The notes under the pieces are model-generated. The model searched no databases and had not been told where the DNA came from. It saw only the letters and a program-made list of their open reading frames with translations. The translations under genes were made by a program, and so were the position numbers. Of a stretch of 64,000 nt of DNA, positions 14,722 through 28,819 are shown one piece after another. Positions within the stretch are counted from its first letter, which is position 1. Every line of letters begins with the position of its first letter. Origin of the DNA: an uncultured Porphyromonadaceae bacterium (lineage in GTDB: Bacteria > Bacteroidota > Bacteroidia > Bacteroidales > Muribaculaceae); contig CABUWI010000010.1 of NCBI GenBank assembly GCA_902495245.1, positions 48,690 through 112,689 on the forward strand, given 5' to 3'.

Positions 14722-17700
14722 ATGTCTGTAACCGAAAACAAGCCGCGCGTAAATTTTGCGACGGTCAAAAATCCACTTCCTTACCCCGACTTTCTCGAGG
14801 TTCAGCTGCAGTCGTTTCATGACTTCCTGCAGTTGGACACGGCTCCCGAAGAGCGCAACAACGAGGGTCTGTACGAAGTGTTTTCAGAGAACTTCCCCAT
14901 TGCCGACACGCGCAATAACTTCGTACTGGAGTTTCTCGACTATTATATCGATCCGCCCCGCTACTCGATTGACGAGTGCCTGACCCGAGGTCTGACCTAC
15001 AGCGTCCCCCTCAAGGCCAAGCTGAAGCTCTATTGCACCGACCCCGATCACGAAGACTTCGACACGGTGATTCAGGACGTATATCTGGGCCAGATTCCGT
15101 ACATGACCGACAAGGGCACGTTCGTAATCAACGGCGCGGAGCGTGTCATCGTGTCTCAGCTCCACCGTTCGCCCGGCGTGTTTTTCGGCCAGAGCATACA
15201 TGCCAACGGCACGAAGCTCTACAGCGCGCGCATCATACCCTTCCGCGGCAGCTGGATAGAGTTTGCCACCGACATCAACAACGTGATGTATGCCTACATC
15301 GATCGCAAGAAAAAATTGCCGCTGACCACCCTTTTGCGCGCAATCGGACTTGAGACCGATAAGGAAATCATTGACATTTTCGACCTTGCCGAGGAGGTGA
15401 AGGTTACGAAGACGAACCTCAAGAAGTGTGTCGGCCGTGTGCTGGCAGGCCGCGTGGTGCGCACGTGGGGCGAGGATTTCGTCGACGAAGACACCGGCGA
15501 GGTTGTCAGCATCGAGCGCAATGAAGTGGTGCTCGAGCGCGAGAGCGAGCTGACCGAAGAGAACATTGACCGCATTCTCGAAAGCGGCGTGAGCCACATC
15601 GTGCTGCGCAAGGAAACGGCCAATCCGTCAGACTACGCCATCATTTTCAACACTCTGAAAAAGGACCCGACAAACTCGGAGAAAGAAGCCATTGCCTACA
15701 TCTACAGGCAGCTGCGCAACGCCGAGCCGCCGGACGACGCATCGGCGCGCGAGGTCATTCAGAACCTGTTCTTCAGCGACAAGCGCTATGACCTGGGCGA
15801 GGTGGGCCGTTACCGCCTGAACCGCAAGCTCAATCTCGGCACGTCGATGGACGTGCGCGTGCTCACGCAGGAAGACATCGTTGCCATCATCAAATATCTC
15901 ATCGAGCTGATTAACTCGAAGGCCGATGTCGACGACATCGACCACCTGTCGAACCGCCGCGTGCGCACCGTGGGCGAGCAGCTCTTCAACCAGTTCTCAA
16001 TCGGTCTGGCGCGCATGAGCCGCACCATTCGCGAGCGCATGAACGTGCGCGACAACGAGGTGTTCACGCCCACCGATCTGATCAACGCAAAAACCATTTC
16101 GTCGGTCATCAACTCGTTCTTCGGCACGAATGCCCTGAGCCAGTTCATGGACCAGACCAACCCGCTGGCCGAAATCACCAACAAGCGCCGCATGTCGGCT
16201 CTGGGTCCCGGCGGTCTGACGCGCGAGCGTGCCGGTTTCGAGGTGCGCGACGTGCACTATACCCACTACGGCCGTCTCTGCCCAATCGAGACGCCTGAAG
16301 GCCCGAACATCGGTCTGATTTCGAGCCTCTGCGTCTATGCGAAAATCAATGAGCTCGGCTTCATCGAAACTCCCTATCGCAAGGTCGAAGACGGCCGTGT
16401 GAACCTCAATAACGACGAAGTGGTCTACATGACCGCTGAAATCGAAGAGGGCCAGATCATCGCCCAGGGCAATGCGCCGCTGCGCGAAGACGGCACCTTT
16501 ATCCGCGATAAAGTCAAGGCGCGTCTCGACGCCGACTTCCCCGTCGTGTCGCCCGACCGCGTGCAGCTCATGGACGTGTCGCCCACACAGATTGCCTCGA
16601 TTGCCGCATCGCTGATTCCCTTCCTGGAACACGACGACGCCAACCGCGCGCTGATGGGCTCGAACATGATGCGCCAGGCCGTGCCCCTGATGCGCAGCGA
16701 GGCCCCCATCGTGGGCACCGGCATCGAGGGTCAGCTGATTCGCGACAGCCGCACGCAGATTATGGCCGAAGGCGCAGGCACCATCGAGTTTGTCGACGCC
16801 ACGACCATTCGCATTCGCTATGACCGCACCGAAGACGAAGAATTCGTCGCCTTTGACAGCGCCGTCAAGGAATATCACCTGCCCAAGTTCCGCAAGACCA
16901 ACCAGAGCACCACGATTGACCTGAGGCCGATCTGCTCTGTCGGCCAGCGCGTCGAAAAGGGCATGATTCTGACCGAGGGCTATTCGACCGAGAACGGCGA
17001 GCTGGCTCTTGGCCGCAACCTGAAGGTGGCTTTCATGCCCTGGAAGGGCTATAACTATGAGGACGCCATCGTGCTCAACGAGCGTATGGTGCGCGAGGAC
17101 ATTCTGACCTCGGTACATGTCGACGAATATCAGCTTGAGGTGCGCGAAACCAAGCGCGGCATGGAAGAGCTGACCAACGACATTCCCAACGTGTCGGAAG
17201 ACGCAACCAAGGACCTCGACGAGCGCGGCATCATACGCATCGGCGCCCACGTGATTCCCGGCGACATCATGATCGGTAAAATCACGCCCAAGGGCGAGAG
17301 CGACCCGACGCCCGAAGAGAAACTGCTGCGCGCCATCTTCGGCGACAAGGCCGGCGACGTCAAGGACGCCTCGCTGCGCGCCACCCCGTCGCTCAAGGGT
17401 GTCATTATCGGCACCAATCTCTTTGCCAAGGCCCAGAAGACGTCGAAGGCGCGCAACAACGTGCTGCTGCCCAAGCTCGACGAAGAATATGAAGAGCGTC
17501 AGGCCAAGCTCAAGGACGAGCTCGTGCACAAGCTCATGGAGCTGACCAAGAACAAGACGTCGCAGGGCGTCAAGGACTATCTTGGTGTCGACGTCATTCC
17601 GAAGGCCCAGAAGTTTACGGCCGCCGTTCTGCGCGACATCAATTACGACACGGTCAACCTGTCGAAGTGGACCACCGATGCCCACAAGAACGACCTGATC

Positions 17701-18528
17701 CGTGCCTGCATCGTCAACTACCTGCGCAAGAGCAAGGAAATCGACGCCGAGCTGCGCCGCAAGAAGTTCGACATCGCCATGGGCGACGAACTGCCCAGCG
17801 GCATCATGCAGCTGGCCAAGGTCTACATCGCCAAGAAGCGCAAAATCAGCGTGGGCGACAAGATGGCCGGCCGCCACGGCAACAAGGGTATCGTGAGCCG
17901 CATCGTGCGTCAGGAAGACATGCCTTTCCTGGCCGACGGCACTCCGGTCGACATCTGTCTGAACCCTCTGGGCGTGCCTTCGCGTATGAACCTGGGTCAG
18001 ATTTTCGAAACCGTGTTGGGCTGGGCCGGCCGCGAGCTCGGCGAGAAGTTCGCCACTCCGATTTTCGACGGCGCCACGCTCGACGACCTCAACGAATGGA
18101 CCGACCGCGCCGGCCTGCCGCGCTACGGCAAGACCTATCTCTATGACGGCGGCACGGGCGAGCGCTTCGACCAGCCGGCCACCGTGGGCGTGATTTACAT
18201 GCTGAAGCTCGGCCACATGGTCGAAGACAAGATGCACGCGCGCTCAATCGGCCCGTACTCGCTCATCACCCAGCAGCCTCTGGGCGGTAAGGCACAGTTC
18301 GGCGGCCAGCGTTTCGGTGAGATGGAAGTGTGGGCGCTCGAGGCATTCGGCGCATCGCACATTCTGCAGGAAATCCTGACCATCAAGTCGGACGACGTTA
18401 CCGGCCGTTCGAAGGCCTATGAAGCCATCGTCAAGGGCGACCCGATGCCTCAGGCAGGCATTCCCGAATCGCTCAACGTGCTCCTTCACGAGCTGCGTGG
18501 TCTCGGCCTCTCGATTACTCTGGAATAA
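14722..18528 (+). CDS. rpoB: DNA-directed RNA polymerase subunit beta
   Basis: The 1268-aa beta subunit forms the catalytic cleft of RNA polymerase with RpoC. Conserved regions run from PDFLEVQLQSFHDFLQ at the N-terminus through the fork loop and rifampicin pocket (LSQFMDQTNPLAEITNKRRM, residues about 472-491), GPNIGLISSL, the NEYxx-like MPWKGYNYEDAIVLNE and GGKAQFGGQRFGEMEVWALEA near the end. Residue 487 is Asn (codon AAC, 16180-16182) at the position of E. coli His526. rpoC follows after 21 nt. Confidence 0.99.
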   Translation: MSVTENKPRVNFATVKNPLPYPDFLEVQLQSFHDFLQLDTAPEERNNEGLYEVFSENFPIADTRNNFVLEFLDYYIDPPRYSIDECLTRGLTYSVPLKAKLKLYCTDPDHEDFDTVIQDVYLGQIPYMTDKGTFVINGAERVIVSQLHRSPGVFFGQSIHANGTKLYSARIIPFRGSWIEFATDINNVMYAYIDRKKKLPLTTLLRAIGLETDKEIIDIFDLAEEVKVTKTNLKKCVGRVLAGRVVRTWGEDFVDEDTGEVVSIERNEVVLERESELTEENIDRILESGVSHIVLRKETANPSDYAIIFNTLKKDPTNSEKEAIAYIYRQLRNAEPPDDASAREVIQNLFFSDKRYDLGEVGRYRLNRKLNLGTSMDVRVLTQEDIVAIIKYLIELINSKADVDDIDHLSNRRVRTVGEQLFNQFSIGLARMSRTIRERMNVRDNEVFTPTDLINAKTISSVINSFFGTNALSQFMDQTNPLAEITNKRRMSALGPGGLTRERAGFEVRDVHYTHYGRLCPIETPEGPNIGLISSLCVYAKINELGFIETPYRKVEDGRVNLNNDEVVYMTAEIEEGQIIAQGNAPLREDGTFIRDKVKARLDADFPVVSPDRVQLMDVSPTQIASIAASLIPFLEHDDANRALMGSNMMRQAVPLMRSEAPIVGTGIEGQLIRDSRTQIMAEGAGTIEFVDATTIRIRYDRTEDEEFVAFDSAVKEYHLPKFRKTNQSTTIDLRPICSVGQRVEKGMILTEGYSTENGELALGRNLKVAFMPWKGYNYEDAIVLNERMVREDILTSVHVDEYQLEVRETKRGMEELTNDIPNVSEDATKDLDERGIIRIGAHVIPGDIMIGKITPKGESDPTPEEKLLRAIFGDKAGDVKDASLRATPSLKGVIIGTNLFAKAQKTSKARNNVLLPKLDEEYEERQAKLKDELVHKLMELTKNKTSQGVKDYLGVDVIPKAQKFTAAVLRDINYDTVNLSKWTTDAHKNDLIRACIVNYLRKSKEIDAELRRKKFDIAMGDELPSGIMQLAKVYIAKKRKISVGDKMAGRHGNKGIVSRIVRQEDMPFLADGTPVDICLNPLGVPSRMNLGQIFETVLGWAGRELGEKFATPIFDGATLDDLNEWTDRAGLPRYGKTYLYDGGTGERFDQPATVGVIYMLKLGHMVEDKMHARSIGPYSLITQQPLGGKAQFGGQRFGEMEVWALEAFGASHILQEILTIKSDDVTGRSKAYEAIVKGDPMPQAGIPESLNVLLHELRGLGLSITLE

Positions 18529-18549
18529 TATCTCTGAACCCAAGCAATT

Positions 18550-22821
<4,272 letters not shown>

Positions 22822-22848
22822 ACCGACACATTTAACCCGCAATAGCCG

Positions 22849-22892
22849 CGAGCCGCGTCCCCCCTGTCAGGACGCGGCTCGTTGTTGCTTGA
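22849..22892 (+). terminator. Intrinsic terminator after rpoC
   Basis: A perfect 12-bp stem, CGAGCCGCGTCC (22849-22860) with GGACGCGGCTCG (22870-22881), a 9-nt loop and the tail TTGTTGCTT. It closes the nusG-rpoC transcription unit. Confidence 0.88.
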
Positions 22893-22992
22893 CTCCCGTA
22901 TATCGGATTGAACTATTGTACGTTATGCCGGCACACCCGGGCCGCAATTTAAGAATCGTTAGATTTTATTTGTTAAAATTTATTAAAAAATT

Positions 22993-23035
22993 GGGGGGGT
23001 TATTGTGCAAATTGTAAAATTTTAACTTAACTTAG
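22993..23035 (+). promoter_or_regulatory. Putative susC promoter region with a run of seven G
   Basis: The DNA upstream of the first susC is very AT-rich. A TTG at 23003-23005 and the imperfect -7 box TAACTTAG at 23028-23035 (consensus TAnnTTTG) are 22 bp apart, which is slightly wide. A G7 tract (22993-22999) lies just upstream and could slip during replication. Confidence 0.4.
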
Positions 23036-23065
23036 CGGTGCATTTAATACCTTAAACCAACACCA

Positions 23066-26011
23066 ATGAAAACGTTAAAACTATTTTGCGTGATGATGTT
23101 CTGGGTTATTGCAGGCACACTTGGCGCCGCTCATGCCCAGAACGTTACAGGCACAGTTACGGACACTTCGGGAGAAGCCGTACTCGGTGCATCAGTTATC
23201 GTAGAGAACTCAAAATCGGGCGCAGCCACCGATTTGGACGGCCGTTACGCTCTGATGGTTTCCAAGTTCCCTGCAAAAATCACATTCCGCGCGCTCGGTT
23301 ATGAAACCAAGACCGTCGACGTGGCCGGCGCGGGCGTTGTCAACGTGGTCCTCTCGACCAACACCTCCGAACTCGACGAAGTCGTAGTCATCGGCTACGG
23401 CACGGTGCGCAAGGCCGACCTTGCCGGCTCCGTTTCGGTGCTTGACGACAAGGCCTTCAAGGCCCAGCCCATCACCAACGTGTCCGAGGCTCTTCAGGGC
23501 CGCGTTTCGGGCGTCAACATCATCAGCGACGGTCTGCCCGGCGGTTCGGTGAAAATCCGTATCCGCGGTTCCAACTCAATCAACAAGTCGAACGACCCCC
23601 TCTATGTGGTCGACGGTCTGGTGCGCGAGTCGGGTCTTGACGGCATCAACCCCGAAGACATCGCCTCGATGCAGATTCTGAAAGACGCATCTGCAACGGC
23701 CATCTACGGTTCGCGCGGCGCCAACGGCGTGGTCATCATCACGACCAAGCGCGGCGTCAAGGGCGAGAGCAAGCTCGTGCTCGACGCAGCCGTAGGCATC
23801 TCGACGCCCACCCATCTGCCCGAAACCCTCAGCGCACAGCGCTATGCCAAAGAGCTGACGCAGTATGGCGGCATTCCCGAGCAGACTCTTCAGAATTATC
23901 TCAACGGCACGGACAAGGGCATTGACTGGCCCGACGAAATCTTCGGCAACGGTCTGACCCAGAACTACAAGCTCGTGTTCACCAAGGGCAGCGACGCCAT
24001 GCAGCTCTACGTTTCGGGCAACTACATGCGCCACGAAGGCATCATCAAGGAGTCGCTCTTCGAACGCTATGCAGCCCGCGTGAGCGTCAACGCCGACATT
24101 TTCTCGTGGCTGAGCATCACGGCCGACGTCAACGCCTCTCACGGTCAGGGCAAGGGCATCGGCGGCATCGAACTGGGCGGCTACAACCCCATCTACCTCG
24201 CCTTCAACTACTCGCCGACCATGAACATGTTTGCCGAAGGCGGCGCCTACAACAAAGACCCCTACTGCTCGATCAACGAGAACCCCGTGGGCATCATCAA
24301 GAGTGCCAATGAACGTCGCCGCGACGTGCTCAACGGCCACTTCGACGCCCGCTTCCGGATTTGCCCCGGATTGACCTTCACCTCGAGCAACGGCGTTGAC
24401 TACTGGAACTCTTACGGCTACGGCTTCAGCTCGACGCTGCGCTGGCCGGGTGCCACCTCGAGCATGAGCAACAGCAACATGAACCGCTGGCTGCTCCAGA
24501 CCTCGAACAACTTCACCTACATCAACACCTTCAAGGAGAAGCATAACCTCACCGCCACCCTCGTCTGGGAAGCCACCAAGAGCAACACCCGCAACATGGG
24601 CATCAGCGGCACCAACCTCTCGAACGAGATGGTCGGCTGGTGGGACGTCAACAACGCCGCCACCCGCAACGCCTCGAACGGCTACTCGGAATGGTCTCTG
24701 CTCTCAGGCGTTGCCCGCGTAATCTATAACTTCGACAACCGCTACATGCTGACCGGCACGCTGCGCGCCGACGGCTCTTCGCGCCTGAGCAACAACAAGT
24801 GGGCATGGTTCCCCTCGGTTGCCGCCGCATGGACCCTCTCGAACGAATCGTTCTTCGAACCCGCCAAGCCCGTCATGAACAACCTGAAGCTGCGCGCCAG
24901 CTACGGCGTCATCGGCAACCAGGACATCAGCCCCTACGAGACCCTGGCAATGATGAGCCAGACCACCACCTACTACGGCACTGACAACGGCATCACCGGC
25001 TACTGGGCCAGCGAAGTCGGCGCCCCCGACCTGAAGTGGGAAAAGACCAAACAGGTTGACGTAGGTCTTGACTTCGGTTTCCTCAACAACCGCATCGACG
25101 TGAACCTCGACTGGTATTACAAGCGCACCTCCGACGCCCTGCTGATGACCTCGCTCGCCGACTATCTGGGCGGCTCGAGCTACTATGTCAACGCTGGCGA
25201 GGTGAGCAACACCGGTATCGACATCGCCGTCAACGCCAACATTATCCAGACCAAAGACTGGAACTGGACCACGTCAATCAACGGCTCGTGGAACCGCAAC
25301 CGCGTCGAGAAGATGACGGCCCAGCAGCCGCGTCTCTACTCGGGCTCGATGCAGTCAATCGTCGAGAATGCCAGCGTCATCATGGAAGGCGAACCCATCG
25401 GCTCGCTCTACGGCTGGAAGTGGGCAGGTATCGACAACGAAGGCTATGACACCTACTACAACAAGGACGGTCAGGCCGTTCGCAACCCGACCGCCGAAGA
25501 CCGCGTGGTGCTCGGCCAGGCAACCCCGTCGTTCACCCTGGGCTGGAACAACACCGTAACCTGGAAGAACTGGAGCCTGAACGCATTCTTCAACGGCTCG
25601 TTCGGCGCCAAGCGCATCAACGTGCTGCGCTATGCAATGTGCTCGATGATCGGCAACTCGCGCATGATCACGTCGCCCGAAGGCCTCGACGGCATCGGCA
25701 CGACCATGCCTGACCCCTCTGTTGCCAACAACGTCTACATCGGCAACTCGTCGAAGTGGGTCGAGAAGGCAGACTTCTTCCGACTGGAAAACATCTCGCT
25801 GGCCTATGACTTCAAGAAGTCGCAGACCAAGTTTGCCGACATTCACCTGTCGTTCAGCATTCAGAATCTCTTCACCATCACCTCGTACAAGGGCCTGAAC
25901 CCCGCCACCTACACCTTTGGCGGCGATGTTGCCGACTGGCAGCAGGGCATAGACGTCGGCACGAATCCCTGCCCGCGCACCTATACCCTTGGCGCACGTT
26001 TCACCTTCTAA
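23066..26011 (+). CDS. SusC-type TonB-dependent outer-membrane transporter
   Basis: The 981-aa SusC/RagA-type transporter has a signal peptide (residues 1-25), an N-terminal CarboxypepD_reg-like domain (NVTGTVTDTSGEAVLGASV), the TonB box and plug start DEVVVIGYGTVRKADLAGSVS, the plug signature DASATAIYGSRGANGVVIITTK and a long beta-barrel ending in Phe (LGARFTF). It imports a ligand captured by the SusD partner encoded 18 nt downstream. No glycosidase, sulfatase, ECF sigma or hybrid sensor gene is adjacent, so the substrate cannot be inferred. Confidence 0.95.
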   Translation: MKTLKLFCVMMFWVIAGTLGAAHAQNVTGTVTDTSGEAVLGASVIVENSKSGAATDLDGRYALMVSKFPAKITFRALGYETKTVDVAGAGVVNVVLSTNTSELDEVVVIGYGTVRKADLAGSVSVLDDKAFKAQPITNVSEALQGRVSGVNIISDGLPGGSVKIRIRGSNSINKSNDPLYVVDGLVRESGLDGINPEDIASMQILKDASATAIYGSRGANGVVIITTKRGVKGESKLVLDAAVGISTPTHLPETLSAQRYAKELTQYGGIPEQTLQNYLNGTDKGIDWPDEIFGNGLTQNYKLVFTKGSDAMQLYVSGNYMRHEGIIKESLFERYAARVSVNADIFSWLSITADVNASHGQGKGIGGIELGGYNPIYLAFNYSPTMNMFAEGGAYNKDPYCSINENPVGIIKSANERRRDVLNGHFDARFRICPGLTFTSSNGVDYWNSYGYGFSSTLRWPGATSSMSNSNMNRWLLQTSNNFTYINTFKEKHNLTATLVWEATKSNTRNMGISGTNLSNEMVGWWDVNNAATRNASNGYSEWSLLSGVARVIYNFDNRYMLTGTLRADGSSRLSNNKWAWFPSVAAAWTLSNESFFEPAKPVMNNLKLRASYGVIGNQDISPYETLAMMSQTTTYYGTDNGITGYWASEVGAPDLKWEKTKQVDVGLDFGFLNNRIDVNLDWYYKRTSDALLMTSLADYLGGSSYYVNAGEVSNTGIDIAVNANIIQTKDWNWTTSINGSWNRNRVEKMTAQQPRLYSGSMQSIVENASVIMEGEPIGSLYGWKWAGIDNEGYDTYYNKDGQAVRNPTAEDRVVLGQATPSFTLGWNNTVTWKNWSLNAFFNGSFGAKRINVLRYAMCSMIGNSRMITSPEGLDGIGTTMPDPSVANNVYIGNSSKWVEKADFFRLENISLAYDFKKSQTKFADIHLSFSIQNLFTITSYKGLNPATYTFGGDVADWQQGIDVGTNPCPRTYTLGARFTF

Positions 26012-26029
26012 CCTTAAACATACCGAAAC

Positions 26030-27739
26030 ATGAAAACCAAATATATTCTTCCGGTAGCCTTTATGGCATGCCTGGGACTCACCTCCTGCAGCGACTTCCT
26101 CACCGAAGATCCGAAAGGACAGATCACTCCCGAGGGTTTCTTCGACTCGCAGGCCAATCTTGACGCCTCGGTCAACGCACTCTACTACAATGTGCAGCAG
26201 TCGCAGTGTAACTCCAACCCGCTGATTGTGCAGTGTCAGGGCGACGACGTAACCTCCACCACCGGCTCGAATAAGGCGGCCTATCTGAGCGCCGACGCTT
26301 TCGAGGTGCCCACTGACGAGAAAGGCCTCAACAACCTCTGGAAGTGGCAGTACAACATCATTCAGGCCGCCAACCTGATTATTGACGGCGCCAAGGCTAC
26401 TCCCGTCAGCCAGGAAAACATCAATCAGGCGCTGGGTCAGGCCTACTTCTGGCGCGCATACGCCTATTTCAGCCTGGTGCGCGTGTTTGGCCCGCTGCCC
26501 GTCAACGAGCACAACGTGCCCGACAACAACGAGACCGCTCTGACTTCGGTAGAGAAAATCTATACCGACCTCATTGTCCGCGACCTGCTGGAAGCCGAAA
26601 AGTGCAACCTGCCGGCTCAGTACACTGAGACAAACAAGGCCATCAACGGCATGAACGTGTTCGTTTCGGAACAGGCCGTCAAGTCGACCCTCGCAGCCGT
26701 CTACATGAACATGGCCGGCTATCCGATGAACAAGACCGAATATTACGGCAAAGCAGCCGACAAGGCCAAGGAAGTTGTTGACGGCGTCAACAGCGGCAAG
26801 TATCCCAACCAGCTCTGCGCCAACTGGTCAGACGTCTACTCATTCGGCAACAACTGGTCGAAAGAGGCAGTGCTGGCCATCACCTACAAGGCCAACCCCG
26901 GCGGTTGGGCCAACCAGGACTCGCAGATGACCTCGTGCCATCAGCTCGGCTCGCTGGACGGCTGGGGCGACTTCCTGGCCGAACGCCGCTTCTGGTCGCT
27001 CTTCCCCGACGGTCCCCGCAAGGATTATGTCTACGCTCCCAAGCTGCGCTCAAAATATGGCGACGGCGTTACCGTTGACTGGTGGGCAACCGTTGACGGC
27101 GAGCCTTTCAACGGAAAATACGATGACACCTCCAATGCCGTGGTCCGCGACTATCGCCCGATGTTCATCGCCTTCACTGTCAATGCCGACGAGAACAGCC
27201 AGCCTCTGGCTGCTCCCTATGACCCCGCCAAACCCTTCTGGGGCGGCATGTGCCTCTACAAGACCCACCAGCTGATTCGCTACTCTGAGGTGCTCTGCTG
27301 GTTTGCCGAGGCATCGGCCCGCTCGGGCAAGTATGCCTCCGAGGCTCTCGCAGCCCTGCAGCAGGTTCAGGCCCGCGCCTACGCCAACCCCGCCGATGCC
27401 GACAACAGCGACCTGGCCGAATCGGCTCTGCGCGAACACGGCTATGAAGTGGCCGGCTACACCTACGCCCTCGTAACCCGCCGCGCCGACGAATTCCGCA
27501 CCAACACGCTCAAGGAGGCCTATGACTATCGCGTGGGCCCGCAAGACGCAGTGCTCGTGCCCGCCGGAACGCTGACCCACAGTGTGAAGCCCGACGGCAC
27601 CCCGTTCACCTACACCACCAAGACCGACCTCAAGCTCAAGGAGAACATGGACGTTACGGTCGCATGGAACGGAGAGAACTCGATTTATCAGGTCTATCCC
27701 ACAATCGAAACCGAAAAGAACGGCAACCTCAAGCGCTGA
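26030..27739 (+). CDS. SusD/RagB-type nutrient-binding lipoprotein
   Basis: The 569-aa SusD homologue is the lid and binding protein of the SusC partner upstream. It has a lipoprotein signal with Cys20 (GLTSCSDFLTEDP, the usual SusD start), TPR-like helices with QALGQAYFWRAYAYFSLVRVFGPLPV and a C-terminal RagB domain. It is anchored in the outer membrane. The pair ends at a bidirectional terminator, so it forms a two-gene unit. Confidence 0.95.
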   Translation: MKTKYILPVAFMACLGLTSCSDFLTEDPKGQITPEGFFDSQANLDASVNALYYNVQQSQCNSNPLIVQCQGDDVTSTTGSNKAAYLSADAFEVPTDEKGLNNLWKWQYNIIQAANLIIDGAKATPVSQENINQALGQAYFWRAYAYFSLVRVFGPLPVNEHNVPDNNETALTSVEKIYTDLIVRDLLEAEKCNLPAQYTETNKAINGMNVFVSEQAVKSTLAAVYMNMAGYPMNKTEYYGKAADKAKEVVDGVNSGKYPNQLCANWSDVYSFGNNWSKEAVLAITYKANPGGWANQDSQMTSCHQLGSLDGWGDFLAERRFWSLFPDGPRKDYVYAPKLRSKYGDGVTVDWWATVDGEPFNGKYDDTSNAVVRDYRPMFIAFTVNADENSQPLAAPYDPAKPFWGGMCLYKTHQLIRYSEVLCWFAEASARSGKYASEALAALQQVQARAYANPADADNSDLAESALREHGYEVAGYTYALVTRRADEFRTNTLKEAYDYRVGPQDAVLVPAGTLTHSVKPDGTPFTYTTKTDLKLKENMDVTVAWNGENSIYQVYPTIETEKNGNLKR

Positions 27740-27751
27740 TTCCGGTCGAGA

Positions 27752-27798
27752 CAATAAAAAAACGCAGCCGCGGAGACTTCCGCGGCTGCTGTTTTTTT
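27752..27798. terminator. Bidirectional terminator between susD and aqpZ
   Basis: A perfect 11-bp stem, GCAGCCGCGGA (27764-27774) with TCCGCGGCTGC (27779-27789), and a GACT loop. A seven-T run follows on the + strand, and an A-run precedes it that becomes a U-run on the - strand. It serves both converging genes. Confidence 0.92.
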
Positions 27799-27818
27799 GT
27801 TGTTGCAAATTCAGGTGA

Positions 27819-28499
27819 TTATTTCTCGCTGAGAGCGCGCCAGACCAGGGCGGCCAGAGCGGCGCCTGCCAGCGGGCCTACGACCATAATCCAGAAGTCG
27901 GGCCATGCGCCGGGGCTGAACATTGCGGGGCCGAAGCTGCGGGCGGGGTTGACCGAGCAGTTATCGACGGGAATGCCGACAATGTTGACGAGGCCGAGGG
28001 CAAGACCGATTGCCAGGCCTGCAAACTTGCCGAAGCCTTTACGGGCGTCGGTGGCGCCGAGAATCACGAGCACGAAGAAGAACGTGAGCAGAATTTCGGC
28101 CACGAGGGCCAGGCCGGTGGTGGCGCCGGGCTGAACAACGTTAGCGGCGAGGTCGGCCACTCCTTCGGTGATGCCGCCGAAGTTGAAGCCGGGTGCAAGC
28201 GATGTGAACCACCAGAGCAGTGCGCCGCCAATCGTGGCGCCGGCGAGCTGGGCAACGACATAGCCGCAGAATTCGCCGAAGCGCATTTTGCCGCTGATAA
28301 GCATGGCGAAGCTGACAGCCGGGTTGACATGGCAGCCCGAGATGTTGCCGATGCAATAGCAGAGGCAAACCAGCACGAGGCCGAAGCAAAGGCCGATGCC
28401 GAGACCGCCGATTACGGGACCGGCCAGCACTGCGCTGCCGCAGGCCAGCAGAACGAGGAACATTGTGCCGACAGTTTCGGCTACGAGTTTCTTTAACAT
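27819..28499 (-). CDS. aqpZ: Aquaporin (MIP family channel)
   Basis: The 226-aa inner-membrane channel has six expected transmembrane helices and both half-helix motifs: Asn59-Pro-Ala in HVNPAVSFAML and Asn184-Pro-Ala-Arg187 in CSVNPARSFGPAMF. The AqpZ-like length and the Arg of the second NPAR motif favour a water channel over a glycerol facilitator. It converges with susD and shares the terminator at 27764-27789. The TTAA array at 28501-28580 begins directly 5' of its ATG. Confidence 0.9.
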   Translation of the reverse strand: MLKKLVAETVGTMFLVLLACGSAVLAGPVIGGLGIGLCFGLVLVCLCYCIGNISGCHVNPAVSFAMLISGKMRFGEFCGYVVAQLAGATIGGALLWWFTSLAPGFNFGGITEGVADLAANVVQPGATTGLALVAEILLTFFFVLVILGATDARKGFGKFAGLAIGLALGLVNIVGIPVDNCSVNPARSFGPAMFSPGAWPDFWIMVVGPLAGAALAALVWRALSEK

Positions 28500-28500
28500 A

Positions 28501-28715
28501 ATTAAGAATTAAGAGTTAAAAATTAAGAATTAAGAATTAAAAATTAAAAATTAAAAATTAAGAATTAAGAATTAAGAATTTTGAGTTGAACGTTTATGGG
28601 TTATGAGTTGAGGGTTGAGAGGTTAAGAGTTAAGAGTCAAGAGTTAAAAGTTAAAAGTTAAGAGATGAGGCGGGTGCCGGAAATTTTTAATTTTTAATTC
28701 TTAATTCTCAATTTT
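28501..28715. repeat. TTAA heptamer arrays in divergent orientation
   Basis: The left block (28501-28580) has about eleven units of GAATTAA or AAATTAA and abuts the aqpZ start. A middle block with AGTTAAG units spans 28621-28662. The right block (28682-28715) is the reverse complement type, TTTTTAATTCTTAATTC. Each outer block reads (C/T)TTAATT towards the gene on its own side. Confidence 0.85.
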
Positions 28716-28819
28716 ATAACGTCGGTGGGGTGGGGATTTGTTGTGTTGTTGGCAAAATGTGTGAAAACGGGCCGAAAATCGGTCAAAATGTAAGCGCGAG
28801 AGTGTCTGAAGCACACTTC

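Noticed and set aside
15997..18237. Open frame of about 746 codons on the minus strand opposite rpoB
   Set aside because: It is the antisense shadow of a conserved GC-rich gene; its residues are dominated by His, Val, Ala and Gly without any recognisable domain.
23066..27739. First SusC/SusD pair as a polysaccharide utilisation locus
   Set aside because: No carbohydrate-active enzyme, sensor or sigma factor gene adjoins, so a sugar substrate cannot be claimed.
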